From Tubulanus polymorphus (Eukaryota > Nemertea > Palaeonemertea > Tubulaniformes > Tubulanidae), in the NCBI RefSeq assembly GCF_964204645.1, contig NC_134034.1:12114462-12178461 (forward strand): a DNA stretch of 64,000 nt, given 5' to 3'. The notes beneath the pieces are model-generated. The model was not told the origin of the DNA, did not search any database, and saw only the letters and a program-made list of their open reading frames with translations. Shown here piece after piece: positions 10,280-43,700 of the stretch. The number at the start of each line of letters is the position of its first letter. The stretch's first letter is position 1. A program made the position numbers and the translations under genes.

Positions 10280-12600
10280 AGGGAGATCGCAAGGGATCAT
10301 CTGCTAAACGACCGTGGCGCAACAGCGGACCCTTGTTTGATACCGCTGATTGGTTAACGACGGACGTCGATCCGCCTATAATCACGAGGAATGAAGCCAG
10401 TGATTATGAAGGAAATACAGATGTGGCCCGGTGTTTGATTTTGAAGTGGGTCGTTCAATCTGTACACGGACTGATAGTTACAGTAGGAGTCTGACTATGC
10501 AGAACGAATGCGTGCCTGAGTAGAGTTAGACAACAGATTGACGGCCCCAAATACTTGAGAAATTGATTCGCCATCATTTGGGAGGCAAAATATTTCATAC
10601 GATCGGATATAGAATAAAATATTAAATATTTTTTGTTACTAGTTTTGATTGCCAAGCTTCAGGCGTCGAGATAGAAATCCCTTTCGCCTCCTGTGAGGGT
10701 AGTATCCCCATCCCCCGATGCATGCATAACTACCTTTTCAGAACTTGACTGAAGAAACCAATGAAAGATATTCGTGATATCTGCTCTTCTCTCCAAGTCA
10801 AGGCGGCCACTTTCCCCCGTTTAAAAATTCCTTGGGTTTCCTAGATTTTTTTTCTAGATTTCTCTGATACCCTGGGTTTCCTTCCAGATTTTACAAATCA
10901 GCGTCACCTTGCATGCGATGGTTTCAAATAAACCTGATCTTTATTCGATACGTCTCACATTTCATATTCGACGTACGGTTGACAGAAACACGCATTGATT
11001 TCGATATGTGACTCATCCTTAAACAGATGATCCATACTTAATCAAACATTGACGAAATCGAAACTCATTTTCGCAATCTGGCCTTCTCCTGTTGAATGCA
11101 GTGATCTGCTGCAAATACTTCAATTCCGATGCTTTTATTTGGAAAGTTCAAACAATCGCCTTTTATCGCCGTCTGCGAAAATTGATCGAGGTCACATAAA
11201 GCTCACATAAGCTACTTCGCCTAAAAAGAGTCATATACACTGGTAAAATTCTACCCCGAGTTGGTGTCAAATACTGAGTAAGAGTTTGTGAAATACAGTA
11301 GACTCTGTGTCTTACTGCGGTAAAGTTGAGACTGATAAAATTCTACCCCGAGTTGGTGTCAAATACTTATATAAAAGAGTTTGTGAAATACAGTAGACCT
11401 TACTGCGGTAAAGTTGAGACTGGTAAAATTCTACCCCGAGTTGGTGTCAAATACTTATGGGTAAGAGTTTGTGAAATACAGTAGACTCTGTCTCTTACTG
11501 CGGTAAAGTTAAGACTGGTAAAATTCTACCCCGAGTTGGTGTCAAATACTGAGTAAGAGTTTGTGAAATACAGTAGACTCTGTCTCTTACAGCGGTAAAG
11601 TTAAGACTGGTAAAATTCTACCCCGAGTTTGTGTCAAATACTGAGTAAGAGTTTGTGAAATACAGTAGACTCTGTCTCTTACTGCGGTAAAGTTGAGACC
11701 GGTAAAATTCTACCCAGAGTTGGTGTCAAATACTGAGTAAGAGTTAGTGAAATACAGTAGACTCTGTCCCTTACTGTGGTTAAGTTGAGACCGGTAAAAT
11801 TCTACCCAGAGTTGGTGTCAAATACTGAGTAAGAGTTAGTGAAATACAGTAGACTCTGTCCCTTACTGTGGTTAAGTTGAGACTGGTAAATTCTACCCCG
11901 AGTTGGTGTCAAATACTGAGTAAGAGTTTGTGAAATACAATAAACTCCGTCTCTAACTGCGGCAAAGATGATGAAACTGGTAAATTTCACCCCAAGTTGG
12001 TTGATAAAGGTTGGCATTTTGACATTCTGTTTGCCCGAAGTCGACCATTAATTAAACCATCAAAAATTCTCGCACAAGAGCCGATAATTAGTAAACAGAT
12101 TCTTGCAATCTATTAACACGCATTTCCGATTAAATCATTGAAAAGCGCAAACAAAGCCAGAGTTTAATAGGGTAATATCCATTTCACGAATCGATCGCTC
12201 GAACAACCATCCACAAACACATATTAAACACACCACGACGCGTGGTCATCACGATATTTCACAAATAAACAAATCTTCGAGCGTATATATTTGTTGAATA
12301 CAATGTTTGCTTGACTTTCGTTGTCTGTTTATGCGTAAACAAAACTTAGACCAGGTGACAACCTTCACTCTGGACGTGGTAAAGGCACTAACATAAGTAT
12401 TCGGATATCTGTCTCTGGGCAGTTCTAAATCGAATTTAAAATACCACAGTAAAAATGAAAAATATAATCTGAATTGATTCTAGAGCTTAAATTGATTCTA
12501 GATTCTTGAGCCTAGTAGTTTATTTCCGGCTTTTGTCCTAATAGTCATCTTCAAAAAACGGCAATTTTTGCTCCATTTTTCATTCTTATTGTGGTATTCT
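10280..12600. other. Divergent intergenic region between the two FN2/EGF genes
   Basis: No exon is visible. The middle is occupied by a satellite (11241-12017); the flanks are unique AT-rich sequence. It includes both promoters at its edges, so shared regulation is possible but not shown. Confidence 0.6.
11241..12017. repeat. ~92-bp satellite array between two divergent promoters
   Basis: About eight to nine units of TGGTAAAATTCTACCCCGAG..GTGTCAAATACTGAGTAAGAG..TTGTGAAATACAGTAGACT. Unit boundaries fall near 11241, 11334, 11430, 11516, 11609, 11701, 11793, 11885 and 11977; the last unit is diverged. Confidence 0.85.
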
Positions 12601-12631
12601 TATATCATTCTTACTAAACAGCGTTTCATCA
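12601..12631 (+). promoter_or_regulatory. TATA-like box and initiator of the plus-strand FN2/EGF gene
   Basis: TTATATC around 12600-12606 lies about 30 bases before an initiator TCATTA with its A at 12631. The start codon is 41 bases further on. The layout mirrors the TATA plus initiator of the divergent gene. Inferred from spacing. Confidence 0.45.
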
Positions 12632-12671
12632 TTAGTTCTACATCTGTTGGACAGGGGGCGGCAGCAGTTTG

Positions 12672-12747
12672 ATGATGATGATGACGTGTTTGACTATCAG
12701 TTTGTTGATACTGGTGAAGATGCTGGCTGTGAACTCACAGACGATAG
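12672..12747 (+). CDS. Gene 2 exon 1 (signal peptide)
   Basis: Encodes [20 protein letters not shown] then NSQTI; hydrophobic core with likely cleavage near AVNS. Ends ACGATAG|GTAAAG, phase 1. This exon is too short to appear as a long ORF. Confidence 0.82.
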
Positions 12748-15700
12748 GTAAAGCATTAATTATTATTCTCTTGCAACAGACACGTTATATTTCTTTAAGA
12801 AGCGTCGGTGGTCAGTAGATCCACAGGTACTTGAGTCCCATTGGTCACTAGTGTTCTATTTTCTAGTAGCCCTCGGATGTCGATTGTCGAATCTTGCACA
12901 TTGGTATATATTTTTTTTCAAGGTTCAATTCCTTTTAATAAAAAAATAACTACTCAAACAATTTTAGCTGCTTTGCTGCCATATTTATTGTTTATCTTTC
13001 GCCATCCATATAAAGTCGTGTGTATGTAAGTATTCGTAAAATCAATAAATTCAAAGTTTCTTGCAGTGACGTATGGCGGTAATTCCGGTGGCGCCACCTG
13101 TAATTTACCGTTCAGCTACAACAATAGACTGTACTCCGATTGTACGATGGTCAGCGCCTCCTATCCGTGGTGTTCAACAACTTTTGACTATAACGCCGAT
13201 AGAAAGTGGGGCTATTGTCGTAAGTAGAATCCAAGGTGTCGTAACTGGCACGCGAGGATTTTAAATAGTAATTTCAACCGAGTACCACCGAACTTGCGGT
13301 TCATTAGAAAAGATGGCGTTCTCGACAAATCTTCCTATGACGTCACACTTGAAATCATTCAAAGATATTGAACAGATTTGTTTTTCTTTCTTCCAGCAAT
13401 TCAGAAATGCACCGATTCACCTTGCATGAAGGGAGGAACTTGTACGGACGTCGGAAGTGGTAACGGGTTTAAGTGCACATGTTCAGGGGCATATTTCGGG
13501 GAGAGATGTCAGTACAAATCTGTAGGTAAATAGGTCACCTGTAACATAAGTAGGTCACTGGTATCTATAGGTAAACAGCTCAAACTGGAAACTAAAATAG
13601 GTCAACTGTACTTATAGTATGATAGGTCACCAAGGGCCGACTCTATCATCCAACCGGACGCGTCCGGACGTCTCCAATTTCACTCTTTTATCGATCACGC
13701 GATCATCCGGATATCTCCGGACTCTCGATTCTGGCGAGGTGGTTAAGTTGCGGAGTGGAGCCATACGGTTAAGAAGATACACGTTCAGCATAGCATTAAC
13801 AGGCAACCAGTCTAGGCTCAGCAACCAGTCTATTAAGTGATAGCGCAGTCGTTCTCCGATTGTACTCTTTTTCACCGATATCAATCCGGACGTGATAATA
13901 GAGTCGGCCCGCACATCACCAATACGGGTCACTTGTAGAGCATATGTAGGTAAATAGGTCATCTGTGGTCTCTTCCATCGTAATTTATTATTTTCTAACA
14001 CTCACGTCCTCTAATGTGTGCTACAAATATTGTTTCCACATCTTGTGTTCCAGTGGTTACTGGTGGAACCGCTTTACCAGGAGCTAAATGTATGTTCCCG
14101 TTTCTGTACGGTGGAACTCCTCGAACGACTTGTATTAATACTGGTACACGACAAGACTGGTGCTATACTGACAGTGCCAATAGATACGGATACTGCTGTG
14201 AGTAATAGACCACATTGAACCCATAAGTTGTGGAACTGAGCTCAGAGACAAATTAAACCCACGCAACTGTGGAATGGGGCTGAAAGACAAATAAAACCCA
14301 CACAACTGTGGAATGGGGCTCAAAGACAAATTAAACCCACACAACTGGAGAACTGGGCTCAAAGACAAATCAAACCCACACAACTGTGGAACTGGGCTCA
14401 AAGACAAATCAAACCCACACAACTGTGGAACTTGGCTAAAAGACAGATAAAACCCACACAACTGTGGTACTGTGTTCAGATTCAGATAAATTCACGTAAC
14501 TGTGGAACTAGATTCAGAGTCAAATTACACCCACACGACTGTGGAACTGGATCTACAGTCAGATTTAACCCACACAGCCCAGTGTAATTGGAACAAATGT
14601 GGAACTGTGATATAGCGCGCAACTGTGAGACATATTCCAACCAAAGCGACGATCTATCTTTCTCCTTTTCATTAGTAAGACCGTGTCAGTCAGGGCCGTG
14701 TAGAAATGGCGGACAATGTAAAATGGCTGATGCTGTTAACTACGAGTGTGAATGCACGCGCGGATGGTCAGGACGACAATGTCAAAACAGTAAGTGATTT
14801 TTATTTACAGCGAGTTGAACAAACTAGATAAAATTGAGTCATTGTCGAATGAGGACCGTCTTCATAATGAGAAGGGGCGAGTCTTAGAACAGTCACAAAC
14901 TCTAGTAATGGAAATCGATGCCCCGATCAATCATATACGATTCGTTCAATCATTATCCGTTCGATTTCCAGGAAACTGTGATACGAACCCTTGTCAAAAT
15001 GGTGGAACTTGCTCGGACACGCCGAGCGGGTATCAATGCGCATGTACAACCAAATATAGCGGTAGTACTTGTCAGTATTTGGCTGTAGGTAAGATTGAGG
15101 GTTACTTCCTTTGAGCCCTAACTAAACTTTAACTCAAAATTAAACAACTAACATTCAATTTGTGATAGTTATCTCTTATTTGTTTTGTCTTTCGTCTAAA
15201 TCACAGAAACACAAGGCGGCAATGCGATACCTGGTACTCTATGTATGTTCCCGTTTACATCCGGAGGAACCCAGTATACTGTGTGCGCCCCGGGAGCTGC
15301 GAACAAATGGTGTTACACCGATGCCGCCAATACATGGGGATACTGTGGTAAGGCTCGATCACAATGGCCACCATCACTCATCACAATCCATGTCTGACGT
15401 CATTTAACGATACGTGAACTCAGGAGCAAAGCAAGACCTCGATTGGTGACGTCAAACTAACCGTTTGGCGATGTCATGGGGAGTCGGCCGCCTAATACTC
15501 CTGTACATTACTTTTAAAAATCATGATCAAGCTTCCCATAACAGACCCGGCCGCTAAAATAGAAATGAACTAATTACAAATTTTATTGCACTTAACAAAA
15601 TGACCCAGCCGATTAGAAACAAGGCATTATTTTATTTTAGCCTTAGTTTTGATATTGTTTCTTTTCTTGTAAATCTTTCAGTGGATCCTTGTGAGCCGAA

Positions 15701-16344
15701 CCCGTGTTTAAATATGGGCACGTGTAGCAAAACAGGTCCTAAGACGTATGAGTGCACGTGCACTAGAGGTTTCTCTGGCACTAACTGTGAAACACGTAAG
15801 TAACTTAACAACCTCCTGAGAAGAGTCGAGATTCTAAATCGAAAATCATGGCCCTTAGATTCTCAGGCGGGTTTCGATTGATCGGATTCCGGAATGCAAT
15901 TCCGAATTAAAAATCATTCCGGAATCGGCAGAGACCAATCTAAAACTACATTCGGTAGATCTCTTTGTCTGACGTACTAATCTTTTTTTTTGAAGCGATC
16001 GATTTTTGTCAAGGTGTCGTTTGCCAAAACCGCGGCACATGCGCGGTAGATCTGGCCACAGCTAGCGGATACCAGTGTTCGTGTAGAACTGGTTTTTCAG
16101 GCAATCTCTGCCAAAACAAAGGTCTGTGTTTATAGGTTTAGGTGCCAACTCAAATTGACGAAATTCGACGAAATTGATAAAAATGTTTTTAAAATGTCTT
16201 CTATTCGTTTCAGTTCCGGTTACGTGTGCCAGTCTACCGTGTCAAAACGGTGGCCTGTGCGCTGACTTTCCGAATGGTGTGCGCATGTGCACGTGTGCGA
16301 GGGGTTTCTACGGAATCAGCTGCGAACGGGCGTTCGGCCGATAG
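12672..16344 (+). CDS. Secreted FN2/EGF modular protein, complete gene model (10 exons, 414 aa)
   Basis: Ten exons from the ATG at 12672 to TAG at 16342-16344; spliced length is 1245 nt (414 residues). Domain order: signal peptide, FN2, EGF, FN2, EGF, EGF, FN2, EGF, EGF, EGF. All introns are phase 1. Several EGF modules carry the Notch-type O-fucose (C-x4-T-C) and O-glucose (C-x-S-x-P-C) consensus. There is no transmembrane segment, protease or GPI signal, so a soluble extracellular product is inferred. Four ATGs in a row open the frame; the first is used here, and the true start could be any of them. It is the head-to-head neighbour and probable paralogue of the gene at 386-10210. Function unknown. 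Confidence 0.9.
13067..13219 (+). CDS. Gene 2 exon 2: fibronectin type II module
   Basis: 153 nt, phase 1-1. CNLPFSYN..C...YPWC...[11 protein letters not shown] is a full FN2 signature. Acceptor TTGCAG, donor GTAAGT. Confidence 0.92.
13397..13525 (+). CDS. Gene 2 exon 3: EGF-like module
   Basis: 129 nt, phase 1-1. [12 protein letters not shown] and [14 protein letters not shown]. The tail QYKSV is like the exon 4 tail of gene 1. Confidence 0.9.
14054..14197 (+). CDS. Gene 2 exon 4: fibronectin type II module
   Basis: 144 nt, phase 1-1. [10 protein letters not shown]...[15 protein letters not shown]. Acceptor TTCCAG, donor GTGAGT. Confidence 0.92.
14219..14600. repeat. ~39-bp minisatellite (CCACAGTTGTG family)
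   Basis: About nine units of CAAATTAAACCCACACAACTGTGGAACTGG-type text in intron 4 of gene 2. Each unit has the palindromic core CCACA-C-AACTGTGG. Confidence 0.85.
14676..14789 (+). CDS. Gene 2 exon 5: EGF-like module
   Basis: 114 nt, phase 1-1. [13 protein letters not shown] and [20 protein letters not shown] fits the O-glucosylation consensus. Preceding intron holds a 39-bp minisatellite. Confidence 0.9.
14972..15088 (+). CDS. Gene 2 exon 6: EGF-like module
   Basis: 117 nt, phase 1-1. [13 protein letters not shown] and [12 protein letters not shown], the latter matching the Asp/Asn hydroxylation pattern; ends YSGSTCQY. Confidence 0.92.
   Translation, partial: ETVIRTLVKMVELARTRRAGINAHVQPNIAVVLVSIWL
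15207..15347 (+). CDS. Gene 2 exon 7: fibronectin type II module
   Basis: 141 nt, phase 1-1. [10 protein letters not shown]...[15 protein letters not shown]. Close to exon 4 in sequence. Confidence 0.92.
15490..15645 (+). repeat. Dispersed ~160-bp element, copy 1
   Basis: Text around ACAGACCCGGCCGCT..AGAAATGAACT and AAATGACCC.GCC..GAAACAAGG matches 25388-25566 in the same orientation. Lies in intron 7 of gene 2. Confidence 0.6.
15682..15795 (+). CDS. Gene 2 exon 8: EGF-like module
   Basis: 114 nt, phase 1-1. [14 protein letters not shown] and [14 protein letters not shown]. Acceptor TTTCAG, donor GTAAGT. Confidence 0.92.
15996..16121 (+). CDS. Gene 2 exon 9: EGF-like module
   Basis: 126 nt, phase 1-1. 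[13 protein letters not shown] and [14 protein letters not shown]. Acceptor is a T-run followed by GAAG, less typical; the frame and module support it. Confidence 0.88.
16214..16344 (+). CDS. Gene 2 exon 10: EGF-like module and stop
   Basis: 131 nt. [13 protein letters not shown] and [13 protein letters not shown], then ERAFGR and TAG. CASLPC fits the O-glucosylation consensus. Confidence 0.92.
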
Positions 16345-16360
16345 ATGTCCCGTTGAAAGC

Positions 16361-16430
16361 ACTTGTGACTCAGTCAGTTGAGCCCCACGACTCATAAACA
16401 GTAGGCCATTCGAATCCCGCGTAGGGAATA
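16361..16430 (+). repeat. tRNA-derived SINE-like sequence in the gene 2 3' UTR
   Basis: A-box GTGACTCAGTCAGTTGAGC (16365-16383), anticodon-like loop CTCATAA, and B-box CATTCGAATCC (16407-16417) with normal tRNA spacing. It lacks a clean acceptor stem, so it is a relic and not a tRNA gene. Confidence 0.5.
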
Positions 16431-16461
16431 TCATATATAATGAAACATGTAATATAAGACG

Positions 16462-16467
16462 AATAAA
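16462..16467 (+). terminator. Polyadenylation signal AATAAA of gene 2
   Basis: AATAAA lies 118 bases after the stop codon; no earlier canonical hexamer is seen in the 3' UTR. Confidence 0.6.
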
Positions 16468-16879
16468 AGTTTAGGTTATCTTAATGATTAAATTGTAAAT
16501 CAATTGGTCATTCGGCAGGACATCGATGATAGTTCCTATAACACCCGCTAGATGGCAAACTAGTGAAATCAAGCGCTCGATACGCGATCAAAATGCAGCA
16601 GGCATGTTGACTCTATACGCCTATAGGTGGCAGGTTGCTATGTTTCGGTCAGACAGCTATGAAACCCCCTAAAAATCAATCAACGTTTGATTGTCTTTAG
16701 GTGATTGATTTGCACATGGAAAGAGTTAGTGAAGAACATCAATGACACATAGGTTAAGGAAACCACTTTGAGAGAATTTAGTATATAGCATAAGAGGACG
16801 AAACATTTCAAAATAAACGATACTATGTTTTATTTATACATCGGTCATTGATACAAATATAATAATTATCATAATGTTT

Positions 16880-16897
16880 ATAATAATAATAATAATA

Positions 16898-16943
<46 letters not shown>
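16880..16943. repeat. (AAT)n microsatellite
   Basis: About 20 AAT/TAA triplets with one interruption (GTAATAAT). Confidence 0.9.
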
Positions 16944-16946
<3 letters not shown>

Positions 16947-17364
16947 AGAAAGGATTCACAGAGATTTAACACTTACGGAGACAACGATCCTGGACTCGAA
17001 TCGCCAGTTTGTCTGCGAAGATTAGCTCAGACGAACTGTTGAACTGGGTCCAGAATCTCGTTTGATAGACTGGTACTAAACGTTTCACTACAATAGTTAC
17101 AGTCAAACTGGGTAACGTCATCGTAGCTGAGAGACGATCATTACGTTGACGACGTTGACGCCATGGACGTATAAACTAGATCTAGTTTATACGTCCATGC
17201 TTACACTTAGTAAATTTAGTATGAAATACAAGTTGAAAAACAAATTGAGACTCAAAAATGGAGACGATTTTCAGCAACGATGACGTCTCAACCAAGTTCG
17301 ACTGTATAGCATGTCATCTTAGTTACATAGTTGATTTTAATTGCTAATGTTGGTGTCAATCGAA

Positions 17365-17520
17365 TGCCCGGACCTGCATCCCTCTCAGCCTGGACCCAAC
17401 AGACCCCTCAGCCTGGACCCTGCATCCTCTCAGCCTGGACCCTATAGTCTCCCAGCCTGGACTTTACAGCCTCCTCAGTCCGGATCATACAAACCCCTCA
17501 GTCCGGATCCGGCATCCCTC
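17365..17520. repeat. ~18-24-bp degenerate minisatellite (CTCAGCCTGGACCC)
   Basis: Repeats of CTCAGCCTGGACCCTGCATC variants, drifting to CTCAGTCCGGATCC at the right end. The ORF across it is a by-product. Confidence 0.65.
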
Positions 17521-18137
17521 GGACAGTCGATACTTATAAAAAAACGCCCCACAATATCAGCGAACAACGGCTAAAACTCAGTTCCACTTACGTTTCGGAA
17601 AGAATGCTGCTTTACAATTTCACATTCGCATTTGGAGTTCATTTAAGGTTTCATTTTAGATAAATCTCTGAACATAGATGTAATCAATCTGATCCAAACT
17701 CCAGCGAAACAGAATTTTGGGATGTTGTTCGTTAGTATTGTGGGGTGTTTTATGTACAACAAAGACTATACGGTGACTAGATCGCTACCTGCATTGAAAA
17801 CAGGCAAGAGATATATATCTAGTCACAGGGAAACCGCGCAAAATGTATACATTGATACTGTTTATATCATAAAGACTCGTGTTCCTTGGTAGTAGATAAA
17901 ATTTGTTCTTGTTTTGGTAATTTATCCTAGATATTATTGGTTTAGATATTTCATACATTGATAAAGTCACATTTACATTAGTTTTGAACAGTATATTAAT
18001 AATAATGATAATAATCAATCGACAGGCGTTTCTACGGAAACCCGTCGCCAATACATAACGAAGTGCCGGCACTGTGGCAAATAACCACCAGGTGCGCTAG
18101 TGTGAAGTCGGACACAAACACCTTAGGATTTCTAATA

Positions 18138-18260
18138 CAGCAGAATCTCGTTACAACGAACTTCAAGGTACCGGAAAATATTATTATAATCAATGGATAG
18201 TTCGTTATATACAGTGTGAAATTATCAAAATTTGGGATGAAATTCGACAATCACGCCATC
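18138..18260. mobile_element. Short pogo/Tigger-like terminal sequence
   Basis: CAGCAGAATCTCGTTACAACGAAC-type start; a related sequence begins near 43590. The form is typical of pogo-family terminal repeats, recalled and not searched. No transposase ORF is seen. Confidence 0.35.
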
Positions 18261-18720
18261 TATAAGGTGCCCGTAAAACAAGCGCCAATAATGCAAGAAG
18301 CGTTAATATTGTTTAGGACCGCTAGGAGTCGCCTTATTACCAAATAATGTGCCGACGAACCTATGACACAATCATAGCTAAATTCAACGTAAGTTGTTGA
18401 CGCTGAATAAATAGAAGGTCAACACTATTTACATTCAAAACATAATAATGCACAGTTACAGGTGACAATGACGTCATAGGTACGTCACTGACGTACAACC
18501 AATCGCCATCCAGTGTTATCTATTAAAAGTTAGCGACTAGATAAGTACACAATAATGTTAATAGGTGTCGCCACCGATGATGCACGACCGATGTTTTAGT
18601 CGCTATTGTGGCGACCACTGGGTAAACCGATCAGGATTAAGCACCACTGCTGACGTAGTAACCGTTATATTCAAATTCAAATACCGACAACGAAACGAAA
18701 CACAAATTACAAGTTGATGG

Positions 18721-42246
<23,526 letters not shown>

Positions 42247-42597
42247 CTGTAAAAACATAACGTAAGAAAATATTCGTGATTGTAAATCAGAAATTAGTTC
42301 GACGGTTATGCAAGACGGGGAGCAGGAGTAACGGGAATTCAATTAGCAATGCGTAGCGAATGGGAGAGAGGTCTAGAATCGAAACTTTCAATTGTGAATA
42401 TTATAATACTGGAGGCTGTTGGTGTCACGTGACTGACTAGAGCGGGATGGACGTGATCGGCGGACACTGCGGGCGCAACCGGAAACGGCGTCAAAAACAA
42501 ATTAACCGCCGCCTGATGAAAAATCAATGAAATCGATAGATCGATAAGACAGTAATCACCAGGGGGAGGACGATCAAAGATACGTGGCGGTATTGAA

Positions 42598-43050
42598 TAG
42601 AGAGCAAGAGATAGAGATAGGGAGGGGAGAGGGGAGAGGGGAGAGGGGAGAGGGGAGAGGGGAGAGAGGAGAGGGGAGGGGGTGAGGTAAAGAGGTTATG
42701 AAAAATGCAGTGATAGAGGTAGGGAAAGGGAGAGTGGAGAGAGGTAGCGGAAGAGGGAGGGATAGAGAGAGCGGGAGGGAGGGACAGTGGGAGGGAGAGG
42801 ATGAGAGAGGTAGGGAGAGGGGGAGGGAGAGTGGGAGAGGAGAGGGAGAGGGAGAGTGGGAGGTAGACGAGATGGAGAGTGGAGGAAGGAGAGATAGAGA
42901 GGTAGCGGAAGAGGGAGGGATAGAGAGAGCGGGAGGGAGGGACAGTGGGAGGGAGAGAAGGAGAGAGGTAGGGAGAGGGGGAGGGAGAATGGGAGAGGAG
43001 AGGGAGAGAGGGATAAAGTGGGCGGGAGGGAGAGCGGTGGGAGGGATATG
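42598..43050. repeat. Purine-rich (GGGAGA)n tract, about 450 bp
   Basis: Almost pure A/G strand; includes a near-duplicate block (GGTAGCGGAAGAGGGAGGGA and flanks at about 42743 and 42901). The 117-aa ORF across it is low-complexity and rejected. Confidence 0.9.
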
Positions 43051-43589
43051 AGGTAAACAGAGAGAAGGCCCGAGAAGTCAGGAAGCTAATAGTTCAAACA
43101 CGCAGAGTTTTGTGATATTCGATTAGAAAAATCCATTAAACGAATTCCTGATGGTTGTAATTCAGAATCTCACTAAAAATCGTACTACACGAATGACTGG
43201 CGTTCACGCGACACCGGCGGAACGCGATCCGCACCGCCGGTTCAGGATCGTTACGTAAACGTTAAATGTTGACTTTGCTGATACATTGAACAACAGTGAC
43301 GTTTAATTAATTACTGAAAAAAAAACGCATCGCTATCATTAAACGTGACATGTTTAATTGGACGCCAGGAGCTGAGCGAGTGAGTTTAATTGATCATGAC
43401 GTCACTCGCTTAATGAGACCGTAAAGTGTATGTTTAATGTTCTACCCAAAGGGTTGTAACCTAGACTGTATTCACTTCCATAGTATTCCCCGGTTGAAAT
43501 ATCGCTATATACGGTTTAAATACATTGAAGACGATCCGTTCAACCATCGATATAACACTGAACTCGTGGTGTGATGATATAATCCCACA

Positions 43590-43700
43590 GCAGAATGCCA
43601 CAAACCTCGTTATAACGAACCCGGATACAACGATTCATCGGATATAACCAATATAGAATTTCGTCCCGAGTTAGAAAATTTGATTCGTTTCATTCTGGAT
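43590..43700. mobile_element. Pogo-like terminal sequence
   Basis: CAGCAGAATGCC..CCTCGTTATAACGAACCC followed by further TATAACGAA words; resembles 18138. Boundaries uncertain. Confidence 0.35.

Larger units (their letters stand above)
16470..18720. other. Convergent intergenic / 3' region between gene 2 and the receptor
   Basis: No exon seen. Holds an (AAT)n tract (16880-16943), a CAGCCTGGACCC-type degenerate repeat (17365-17520) and a short pogo-like terminal sequence near 18138. The receptor's 3' UTR must lie in the right part. Confidence 0.5.

Noticed and set aside
16361-16430. Functional tRNA-Met gene
   Set aside because: A- and B-boxes are present but no complete acceptor stem pairs; it looks like a SINE relic.
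42339-42527. Minus-strand ORF starting MIFHQAAVNLFLTPFPVAPA as the receptor's signal exon
   Set aside because: Its position and hydrophobic start are attractive, but there is no good donor in the right phase before its stop codon.
42698-43051. 117-aa Gly/Arg/Glu-rich ORF
   Set aside because: Low-complexity translation of a purine-rich tract.
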